A DNA stretch of 13,259 bases, from positions 1 through 13,259 of the forward strand of contig JAPLSP010000736.1 of NCBI GenBank assembly GCA_026398575.1, read 5' to 3'. The stretch comes from Candidatus Sumerlaeota bacterium. GTDB taxonomy: Bacteria > Sumerlaeota > Sumerlaeia > JADFCT01. The notes under the pieces are model-generated. The model was not told where the DNA came from and did no database searches. It saw nothing but the letters and a program-made list of their open reading frames with translations. Within the stretch, counting starts at the first letter, position 1. Every line of letters starts with the position of its first letter. This document shows, piece by piece, positions 1 through 6,910 of the stretch. Made by a program: the position numbers and the translations under genes.

Positions 1-199
1 CAAAAAAGTTATCAAAAAAATATTTAGGTCATAATATGTAAATTCAATTAATGCAATGGTTTAAGTTTAAGTTTTATGCATGAAAATTTCCTTTACTTGC
101 CCTGTTTTATGGCATGAGCATTGCGTATAAGAATGCGCGCATATAGTGTTTGAACATAGAGTTTGATGAAAAACATGCAAAGGATAGTGGCGGCATTTC
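1..199 (+). promoter_or_regulatory. AT-rich leader upstream of the lasso cyclase gene
   Basis: No convincing gene is visible here on either strand. The stretch is clearly more AT-rich than the coding DNA that follows, as expected for a promoter region. A TATAAG hexamer at 126-131 could serve as a -10 box, but the best -35-like hexamer (TTGCCC, 97-102) is 23 nt away, too far for a standard sigma-70 promoter, so I do not assign one firmly. A purine-rich AAAGGATAG at about 178-186 precedes the ATG at 200 with a rather long spacer. The missing lasso B1/B2 genes are not in this stretch. Confidence 0.25.
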
Positions 200-2122
200 A
201 TGAGCGCGATCGGGGGGATATATAACACGGATGGATGTCCGGTAAGCGCCGCGAGCCTGAATCGCATGATGGAAGCAATGGCCCGGCGCGGTCCTGATGG
301 CGGCGGGATTTGGAGGAATGAGACGGTCGGCCTCGGACATCGGATGTTCCATGAAACGCCCGAGTCGCTTCATGAACAGCAGCCATTCGAAAATACGGAG
401 ATGCAACTGGTCGTCACGGCGGACGCCAGGATTGACAATCGCGATGAACTGATACGGCTGCTGGGTTTGGCGGGGAATGAGGCGTCGCGGATCCCGGACA
501 GCCAATTGATTCTGATGTCCTATGCTAAATGGAGCGAAGGCTGTGTAGAGCGACTTATAGGAGACTTTGCATTTGCGATTTGGGATGGACGGCAGCGCAG
601 TCTTTTTCTTGCTAGGGACGTTTTCGGCATAAAGCCCATTTATTATTTTTTCAATGGAGCCAGGTTTGTTTTTGCGTCTGAGATCCGGGGTATTTTGGCC
701 TTGGACAACATCCCGCGCGATCTCAATGAGGAGATGATAGCCAGTTACCTTGCGCTGCATCTCAGAGAAGAGGAAATCACTTTTTACAAGAACATATCGA
801 GACTGCCTCAAGCTCATGCATTGCGAGTGGAGCGACAAGGAATACGTTTACGGCGCTACTGGCAGCCTGATCCCAAGCGCGAGGCGCAATTCAAGTCAGA
901 CGCTGATTACGCCGATGTTTTTAGGGAGACTTTTGCCGAAGCCGTGCGTTGCCGTTTGCGCAGCGCGTTTCCAGTGGGAGCGATGCTCAGCGGCGGGTTG
1001 GATTCCTCCTCGATCACGTGCATGGGCAGGAATTTGCTGGCTCAGGAGGGACGGGGAAGAAGGCTGAAAACATTTTCAGCCATTTTCAATAATCTGCCGC
1101 AGGTTGATGAGCGGCGCTATTTCAACACAGTGGTTGCGGCAGGAGGGATAGAGTCGCATTTGGCGCCCATGGATGAGTGTGGCCCCTATGAATCGTATCT
1201 GAAGGGCAGCCAATTAGAGGAAACTCCATACCTGGGCATGACGTATTATATGCACTGGGGATTGCATCGCAAGTTGCAGGAGCAGGGGATCAGGATTGTC
1301 TTGGATGGACATGGAGGGGATGACACAGCCTGTCATGGGAGTTTTTATCTGACGGAACTCGCCTTGCGCGGGCGTTTCATAAGGTGGATGAAGGAAAGCC
1401 GCGCTTATGCGAAAATGCAAGGCGTGCCACTGCGCAGAATATTATGGCGTTACGGATTACGCCGTTGGATTCCATCATCTGTTCTTTCGCTGTGGCGGCG
1501 TATGAGGCGCAAGGAAAATGGCGCGGATATTCTAAGTGATTTTCCAATTTCGGAGGATTTGCTGAAGCGCGTCAATCTGAGAGAACGCGTAAAGGATTTT
1601 AACGTTTCTGAAAATCGAACTTCCACTTTGCGCGAGGAGCAGGCGCGGTCGTTTGCCAACGGATATGAGGCGTTTGTCTTTGAATCGCTGGACAAGCTAT
1701 CTTACGGATTTTCGCTGGCGACGCGTTATCCCTTTTATGACCGGCGGCTGGTGGAATTATGTCTGTCAATGCCTCCGGAACAAAAGCTTTGCAGCGGCTG
1801 GGGGCGCATGATTTTGCGGAGGTCCATGGAGGGAGTATTGCCGGCAGAGATTCAGAGACGCAAAGACAAGTCAGATCTTTCACCGCATTTTTATGATCGC
1901 ATACGGAACAAGGAACAACAGCTTATTTTGCAAAAGCTGGAACAATTTTCTGGATTGATTGAAGGATATGTGAATCTCAGGCGCTTGCAGAAGCTCTGCG
2001 ACGAGCTTTTTATCAGCGCGAATCATGTGCAAAGGCATTGGAGATCTGTTTGGCCGGCGTTGACATTGGGCGTTTGGCTTATGGAGAACAGAGACCGAAG
2101 CGCGCAAGGAAAAGCAGCATGA
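200..2122 (+). CDS. Lasso peptide cyclase (asparagine synthetase-like, C protein)
   Basis: 640-residue member of the glutamine-hydrolysing asparagine synthetase family. The N-terminal class II glutaminase fold is recognisable (MSAIGGIY at 1-8, RRGPDGGG near 30), but the catalytic Cys2 of true AsnB is Ser2, so glutamine cannot be used as ammonia donor. The synthetase half is intact: the ATP-pyrophosphatase loop SGGLDSS is at 264-270 and LDGHGGDD at 368-375, followed by the family's usual YGFSLATRYPFYD segment near 510. Known lasso cyclases use this chemistry to adenylate an Asp/Glu side chain of the core, which the core N-terminus then attacks to form the macrolactam. The MSAI start without Cys2 is typical of such cyclases. 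The lasso-like precursor gene lies 76 nt downstream on the same strand. Alternative: an amidotransferase-like enzyme of a polysaccharide pathway; the adjacent precursor makes this less likely. Confidence 0.85.
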   Translation: MSAIGGIYNTDGCPVSAASLNRMMEAMARRGPDGGGIWRNETVGLGHRMFHETPESLHEQQPFENTEMQLVVTADARIDNRDELIRLLGLAGNEASRIPDSQLILMSYAKWSEGCVERLIGDFAFAIWDGRQRSLFLARDVFGIKPIYYFFNGARFVFASEIRGILALDNIPRDLNEEMIASYLALHLREEEITFYKNISRLPQAHALRVERQGIRLRRYWQPDPKREAQFKSDADYADVFRETFAEAVRCRLRSAFPVGAMLSGGLDSSSITCMGRNLLAQEGRGRRLKTFSAIFNNLPQVDERRYFNTVVAAGGIESHLAPMDECGPYESYLKGSQLEETPYLGMTYYMHWGLHRKLQEQGIRIVLDGHGGDDTACHGSFYLTELALRGRFIRWMKESRAYAKMQGVPLRRILWRYGLRRWIPSSVLSLWRRMRRKENGADILSDFPISEDLLKRVNLRERVKDFNVSENRTSTLREEQARSFANGYEAFVFESLDKLSYGFSLATRYPFYDRRLVELCLSMPPEQKLCSGWGRMILRRSMEGVLPAEIQRRKDKSDLSPHFYDRIRNKEQQLILQKLEQFSGLIEGYVNLRRLQKLCDELFISANHVQRHWRSVWPALTLGVWLMENRDRSAQGKAA

Positions 2123-2198
2123 TTGCTTTTTGAGATGTTGGGTGTTAGATGGGTGCTTGTGAAAGATTTATTTACGCGCTATTCCAAAGAGAAGCCAA

Positions 2199-2381
2199 AT
2201 GAAAACAAAGAAGAAATATATTGAGCCCCAGCTCAGATTATATGGAACTGTGTGGGAAATGACACATGGCAAGACATACGGTATTAGTGATATGTCTCAT
2301 AATAGCCAAGTCAATAATGTAGGCAGCGGTATTGAAGGACCAGGTCCGGCTTGGCCTCCACCTAGTGAGGGAAAAAAATAA
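2199..2381 (+). CDS. Lasso peptide precursor (A peptide)
   Basis: 60-residue peptide with all sequence hallmarks of a lasso precursor. The leader carries Y7-P10-L12-G16-T22, an exact match to YxxPxLxxxGxxxxxT, the pattern read by the RRE (B1) protein; Thr22 is the conserved -2 residue. Cleavage after His23 would free a core starting GKTYGISD (24-31). Gly1 and Asp8 of the core would form an 8-residue ring, and Asp8 is the only acidic residue in the 7-9 window. The remaining 29 residues form an Asn/Ser/Gly tail ending in a Pro-rich stretch (GPGPAWPPPSEGKK), giving a 37-residue core, longer than usual for lasso peptides. The AAAGAGAAG ahead of the ATG is a plausible ribosome site. It sits directly behind the cyclase gene. 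No database match was possible; assignment rests on motif spacing and context. Confidence 0.85.
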   Translation: MKTKKKYIEPQLRLYGTVWEMTHGKTYGISDMSHNSQVNNVGSGIEGPGPAWPPPSEGKK

Positions 2382-2382
2382 A

Positions 2383-2397
2383 CAAGATTTGATCTTG
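2383..2397 (+). terminator. Short hairpin after the lasso precursor (weak terminator candidate)
   Basis: CAAGAT-TTG-ATCTTG forms a 6-bp perfect stem directly after the precursor stop codon. No U-tract follows and the stem is AT-rich, so a functional intrinsic terminator is doubtful. It could equally protect the 3' end of a short precursor mRNA. Confidence 0.2.
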
Positions 2398-2558
2398 GCT
2401 GCGTATGTGATATGATTTCTGTATCCTTTGGTCGAATTTTGTTCGGTACAGGCAGCTGAGGCAAAGCGAAAGCATCCTGCGGCGCGTGAATAACGCAGCA
2501 ATGAACGGTCAATACTGATTTGATGGAAATCCTGCAACACAAAAGAGAAGAGACAATC

Positions 2559-3209
2559 TCAATCACTGTGCTCAGACGGCGCATAGGGCAGTCTGCTCGC
2601 GGCGAGTTTGGGCAGCGGCGGCAGCTTTCCGCCGCCGATATGACAGGCCAGCGCATCGCGGATCGTTTCAATCGGATCGTGTCCACGCAGTTTCAGCGTA
2701 CAATACACCGACATCAGCGCGGCCTGGGCTTGCGCGCCGTGGTTGCTTGTGTTGTGAAACGAGCTCTTTCCCGAAATGACCGCAGGGCGAATTTCGCGTT
2801 TGGTCCGGTTGTTGTCAGAGGGCACAGCCGGATCGTGCAAAAACCGCAACAGCGCTTCGCGGTAGCGCTTCAGCCATTTAAGGTGCGTGCCTTGAAACAT
2901 CTCGCCGAGAAATTCGTTTACGACGGCCGAGCCGCGGCTCGGGGCGACATGATAGCAGGTCAGCGTCGGGCTGGTGAAACACCACAGCCGATGCGTCCTG
3001 CTATTGGCGCGCCAGCCGGTTTCGTCCGCGTTCAGGACGGCGCTGTCTTTGGCCTGCGCGGCGATCTGGACGTGCCAAGTCCGCAGGATATCCGCCAGCC
3101 GTCGCCACATATCGCACAGGCCGCCCTCCCTCACCGGGAAATGGAAAAGCGAGTTCAGCACGCTGACGACTTGCGAGAAACGCGCCATATTTCTGAGGGA
3201 ATTCGCCAT
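2559..3209 (-). pseudogene. IS66-family transposase remnant, internally deleted
   Basis: 216 codons remain of an IS66-type DDE transposase, normally about 500 residues. The first catalytic Asp lies in NADETGWR (D62), and the C-terminal NNxxxREIRP block retains the Glu (E139), followed by the usual SVYCTLKLRGHDPIETI ending. Between residues about 107 and 108 (near base 2889) the alignment jumps from FLGEMFQG to KWLKRYREALLRFL. The segment that normally carries the second catalytic Asp and the Cys/His-containing middle, roughly a hundred residues, is absent. The N-terminal helix-turn-helix and zinc-binding part is also missing, with an in-frame TGA three codons upstream of the first ATG. No companion genes (TnpA/TnpB) or terminal inverted repeats were recognised. 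It cannot transpose. It separates the lasso genes from the polysaccharide operon and marks past rearrangement. Confidence 0.8.
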
Positions 3210-3676
3210 TCTCAGTCAACGCGTGAGACAATTTGGGGTAAAGCCAAAATGAGGCTTTCATAAAACCTATGCGGCATAAGATTTCACCGATTCCGCGAAA
3301 GGCTCAGGAGGTATACGAAACCGCATTTTTTTTCTTGTCTTGGCAACGAATTATGCCGATAATAAAAGCGTAGCTTATTAACTGAGGTAGTCATGCTGCA
3401 TAGATAATCCTGATTTATCAGGAGATGTGAAAAGACATGGTGTGAAGTTTGTGGTTTGCGTCTTTTCGACGGAGCAATGCGTCGGGTTGCGGGTTGGATG
3501 TTTGCTTCGATGGGTGAGCTTCAGTACGAGGCTCTTTTGTTCGGCGTGCTGCAACTTGTGGGGAGGCGCGTACGCTTGTTTCAGCCAAATGAAGACGGAC
3601 AAAAATCTTGCAGACAATATTCCGTTCCGAGCATGACTTTTTATGTCGTGATCATAATTAAGACATAGGATCATTA
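3210..3676 (+). other. Intergenic leader before the polysaccharide operon
   Basis: 467 nt with no convincing gene. Small open frames exist on both strands (for example 3456-3668 plus and 3378-3674 minus), but they are mutually overlapping, Cys/Trp-rich and show no family resemblance. Its left end may still be insertion-sequence debris. It holds a 16-bp palindrome (3408-3423) and a longer-looped inverted repeat, GAAAAGAC at 3429-3436 with GTCTTTTC at 3460-3467. The last 50 nt are AT-rich and include TATGTC...GACATA, suitable for a promoter. AGGA about 6 nt before the ATG at 3677 is the ribosome site. A NusG-like factor is encoded in the operon, so this leader is a candidate place for its recruitment; no ops element was seen. 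Confidence 0.45.
3408..3423. promoter_or_regulatory. 16-bp palindrome, possible operator
   Basis: TCCTGAT-TT-ATCAGGA is a perfect 7-bp inverted repeat with a 2-bp centre, about 250 nt upstream of the kinase gene. Its compact symmetry fits a dimeric repressor site better than a terminator, as no T-run follows. No cognate regulator is in the window. Confidence 0.3.
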
Positions 3677-6214
3677 ATGAACAATCCAGAGGATAAAGAA
3701 ATCCAAAAGTATGACCCTCGTCTCCCTCAGATACCTGGGGGCGGGCAGATGGTTTGGATTCCGGCCGGCTACGAGCTGAGCACAGAAGCCCCCGCTCAGC
3801 AAAAGGAATCGCATCTGTGGGATTATATTTGGCTCGTCTGGCGCGGGCGGCGGCTGGTGATGCTGACCCTGCTTGTCTGCGTGTCCATCGCGTTTGTGAT
3901 CAATTATCGGGCGATTCCGATCTATGAGGCCGTTGCCAAGGTCCAGATCGTGCCGCAATCTCCCCGCGTCTTCAACATGACAAGTGCGGATAGCTTCGAG
4001 CCGATGATCGCCGCATCGGGCCAGAATCTCATCAACACCCAACTCCAAGTGCTTAAGAGCCGAAATCTGGCCCAACAAGCTTTGGAGGAGCTCAATCCTT
4101 CCATAAATCAGAACCAAGAGCCGGAAAAGACCGAGCCTGCGGATTCGCCAAAGACATCTATGTCTTCTGTTCTGGACCGCATCCAGTCTTTCATCGCCCA
4201 GATTAGCGGACCACAATCGGTGAAGACGGAGGATTTGACCAGCCAGACAATGGCCATTCTGCGCGTGGACTCCTTCCGGAGCGCCTATTCGGTTATGTCC
4301 GTACCCAATAGCGACATCATCGAAGTCCGATTCCGTAGCAGCAACCCCGGTTTTTGCGCGAAAGCCGTCAACATCATTTGCGACACCTACATGCGTGTGA
4401 GCTACGAGACCAAAACCAACACGTATGAATATGCCGGCAAATGGATAGACCAGAAACTCTATGAAGTTAAGGCTAGCTTGGAAAAGGCAGAGGAGGCCCT
4501 GCACGAATACAGCGCAGGTCAGGATGCCCTCGCCTTGGCGGCAAGCGGTGAGAAGTCCGCCTCCAATTTTGAGTCGTTGCAGCAGGAAGTGATTCAGGCA
4601 GAAAGGGAACTGCACTTCAAGCAGTTACAGCTCGAGGCGCTCCGGAAAGGGCGCGCGGACGATTTGAACAGCACCGGTTCCTCCAGCAATGCGCGCGTTG
4701 CCGCTCTGCAGACCGAGCTCGACGGACTGAATTTCCAGCCCCCATTCGATATCGAAAAGAATCCGCGATTGTCTTCCTTGAAATCTGAGATTGAAAAACG
4801 TCAGCTCTCCTATGATGAGGCGCTTCAGAAATTCGGGCCTGAAATGGAGGAAGTAAAAACGCTGAAGGCCTCGATCGCACAATTGGAAGCACGATTTACA
4901 ACGCAGTCCATAGAAGAAAAGACACGGCTGGAAACGCAGACGAAGGATAATATTGCCCGCCTTGAATTGCAGATCAAAAGTCTGAAGGACACCGAGACGA
5001 GCCGAACGCTGTCCGAGGCGCAGTATGCGTATGACCAGGTCAAGCTGCATTACGATTATCTTAAGCAGTTTCTGGATCAGCAAACCTCACAGCAGCTCGG
5101 CCTCCGGCAGCGTCTCATCAGATACAACATCCTCAAGCGCGAGGCAGAGATTAATAAGGACATATACAACAGTCTCCTCCAGCGCTCGCGCGAGATGGCG
5201 CTGACGTCGAGTCTGAAGGCCAGCGGCGTGTCGGTGGTCGAGCGCGCCTCGCCGCCCCTGAGTCCAAGCTATCCCAACAAGCAGCGCACGATTCTCATGG
5301 GAGTGTTCCTGGGATTATGCCTTGGGATCGGTTTGATCTTCTTCCGCGAATATATGAATACCACTGTTCGTGGCGCCACGGATATCGCGCATATGGGCCA
5401 AATGGCCACGCTGGGATTTTTGCCGCATGTTGACCTGCGCGGCGCTCCGAAGGGCCGACGGGTATGGCCGGAAATTTTCTCCGCAAAAGAGCCTGCGTCC
5501 GATTTCGCGGAGAACGTCCGGCAGCTTCGCACGGCTGTTCAATATTCCCAAGCCGGTCACACGCCGAAGACCATTCTGGTCACCAGCTCCATGCCCATGG
5601 AAGGCAAGACGACGGTTGCCGCTAACCTGGCCATTGTCCTCGCCCAGAGCGGACGCCGCACCATCCTGATGGATGCTGATCTTAAGAAGCCATCCATCCA
5701 TAAGTTCTTCGACGCCAGCCGGGAAAACGGCTTGAGCGACATCCTGACGGGAAAGATGAATGGGAAGCTGAGCTCGTTCCTGGTCAAGACAGACGTGGAT
5801 AATCTTTACGTTCTTCCCAGCGGCGCCCGCCCCCCCAATCCGGTTGACCTTCTGGACTCAGATGTGATGCGCCGCCTGCTTGCCTCGCTGGGCCGGTATT
5901 TCGACCACATCATCCTCGACACGCCGCCGACGTTGGACCTGGCCGACACCGGAGTGCTCTTTCGGCATGTGGACGGGGTGATCGTTGTCGTGAAGCCCGG
6001 AAATACTCCACGGAGCGCCCTCATTCGAGTGCGGGAAAAGATTCACAAATTCGGCGGACACCTCTTGGGCGTAGTCCTGAATAACCGCAAGCCCCGCAAG
6101 CGCAAACGGTACGGGTACGAATTATGGGTATGGAGTCGCGCCCGGTACGACGGCAACGCGGGACATGGCCAAGCCCGTGGATGTACTGGAAGCAAGCAAA
6201 ACGTCGCTGACTGA
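3677..6214 (+). CDS. Polysaccharide co-polymerase / tyrosine autokinase (Wzc-like)
   Basis: 845 residues, longer than the ~720 of E. coli Wzc. After a ~50-residue cytoplasmic N-terminus comes TM1 (about 59-77), a long periplasmic Wzz/GNVR domain with extended coiled coil (about 240-500), TM2 (about 539-556) and a BY-kinase domain. Walker A is SMPMEGKTT with Lys644, Walker A' is LMDADLKKP with Asp666/Asp668, and Walker B is IILDTPP with Asp748. Such proteins set chain length and gate Wza-dependent export through cycles of autophosphorylation on a C-terminal tyrosine cluster. As read, the tail after YGY (812-814) turns into ELWVW..., but the next frame continues as NYGYG and a 35-residue ending stopping at 6225-6227. 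A one-base insertion near 6119 would explain this and give 849 residues. First gene of the operon; AGGA precedes the ATG. Confidence 0.92.
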   Translation: MNNPEDKEIQKYDPRLPQIPGGGQMVWIPAGYELSTEAPAQQKESHLWDYIWLVWRGRRLVMLTLLVCVSIAFVINYRAIPIYEAVAKVQIVPQSPRVFNMTSADSFEPMIAASGQNLINTQLQVLKSRNLAQQALEELNPSINQNQEPEKTEPADSPKTSMSSVLDRIQSFIAQISGPQSVKTEDLTSQTMAILRVDSFRSAYSVMSVPNSDIIEVRFRSSNPGFCAKAVNIICDTYMRVSYETKTNTYEYAGKWIDQKLYEVKASLEKAEEALHEYSAGQDALALAASGEKSASNFESLQQEVIQAERELHFKQLQLEALRKGRADDLNSTGSSSNARVAALQTELDGLNFQPPFDIEKNPRLSSLKSEIEKRQLSYDEALQKFGPEMEEVKTLKASIAQLEARFTTQSIEEKTRLETQTKDNIARLELQIKSLKDTETSRTLSEAQYAYDQVKLHYDYLKQFLDQQTSQQLGLRQRLIRYNILKREAEINKDIYNSLLQRSREMALTSSLKASGVSVVERASPPLSPSYPNKQRTILMGVFLGLCLGIGLIFFREYMNTTVRGATDIAHMGQMATLGFLPHVDLRGAPKGRRVWPEIFSAKEPASDFAENVRQLRTAVQYSQAGHTPKTILVTSSMPMEGKTTVAANLAIVLAQSGRRTILMDADLKKPSIHKFFDASRENGLSDILTGKMNGKLSSFLVKTDVDNLYVLPSGARPPNPVDLLDSDVMRRLLASLGRYFDHIILDTPPTLDLADTGVLFRHVDGVIVVVKPGNTPRSALIRVREKIHKFGGHLLGVVLNNRKPRKRKRYGYELWVWSRARYDGNAGHGQARGCTGSKQNVAD

Positions 6215-6277
6215 CGAAAATCTTTAAGAGGCGCTCTTCACGCGCATATTAGGGCGGATGGACTGGAAGGCGGATCT

Positions 6278-6910
6278 GTGTACAAACTGGATAAAAAAGA
6301 ATTGGAGTATCGCCTGAAGATGCGGGGGAAATATCCCGAAGGTCAGCGCTGGTATGCCGCTATGGCACACATCGGCCGCGAAAAACACGTATTGAATTTC
6401 ATTCAAGACGAGCTTACTGACCAAGGAGTGGGTGACGCCTTTCTCCCCATTGTCGAACCGGGTGTCCTGACGCCGTATCTTGAAGCCGGGGCGCGGTCCC
6501 GCTTCCTCTTTCGCTCGTATCTTTTCCTGCAATGCGCAATGACCGACTCCATCTATTCAGCGATTTGCGAACATCCTTCTGTCTTCCAGATTCTTGGACG
6601 CGCCTACCGGATTCCTTCTGACCTCGACGATGGAGAGGTCAGGAATCTGAGGCAGATCCTCCGGGCTGAGTGCAATCCGGAACTGGTCTCGCGCAGTCAT
6701 ATCGGCGAAGAAGCCGAGATTGTGGCCGGCCTCATGGCGGGAATACGCGGACGCGTTCTCTACGTCAGCGCGAAGGAAGTCAAACTCGAGGTGTCCTTCT
6801 CGTTCTTCAACGGTCAGAACGCCGTTGCCGTGGTCGTTCCGCGCGTTTGCGTGCGGATCATGACGGGCAGTCATCAAAACAACAGAGTGGGGGAACTGTG
6901 CTATGCATGA
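6278..6910 (+). CDS. NusG/RfaH-like transcription elongation (antitermination) factor
   Basis: 210 residues. The N-terminal NGN domain begins with QRWYAAMAHIGREKHVLNFI (about 23-42), the conserved 'WY...R.E' opening of NusG proteins, and contains the FLFRSYLFLQ strand near 90. A C-terminal KOW-like motif, EEAEIVAGLMAGIRGRVLYV, starts near residue 144. Operon-specific NusG paralogues (RfaH, UpxY, LoaP) bind RNA polymerase and let it read through long polysaccharide operons. Being encoded second in such an operon, rather than beside secE/rplK, argues for a specialised role over housekeeping NusG. The start is GTG 6278, preceded by GGAAGG with suitable spacing. The coding end overlaps the export-protein gene by 8 nt, implying translational coupling. 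The target sequence is unknown; the 467-nt leader upstream of 3677 is the obvious candidate. Confidence 0.85.
   Translation: MYKLDKKELEYRLKMRGKYPEGQRWYAAMAHIGREKHVLNFIQDELTDQGVGDAFLPIVEPGVLTPYLEAGARSRFLFRSYLFLQCAMTDSIYSAICEHPSVFQILGRAYRIPSDLDDGEVRNLRQILRAECNPELVSRSHIGEEAEIVAGLMAGIRGRVLYVSAKEVKLEVSFSFFNGQNAVAVVVPRVCVRIMTGSHQNNRVGELCYA

Noticed and set aside
200..2122. Housekeeping asparagine synthetase B
   Set aside because: Catalytic Cys2 is replaced by Ser, and a lasso-type precursor gene follows directly.
2520..3263. 247-codon plus-strand open frame
   Set aside because: Antisense of the IS66 transposase remnant; Arg-rich shadow translation without domain features.
3378..3674. Small genes on either strand in the leader before the kinase
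   Set aside because: Overlapping frames on both strands, low-quality composition, no ribosome site with good spacing and no family resemblance.
3674..4615. 313-codon minus-strand open frame
   Set aside because: Antisense to the Wzz domain of the kinase, with no recognisable motif.
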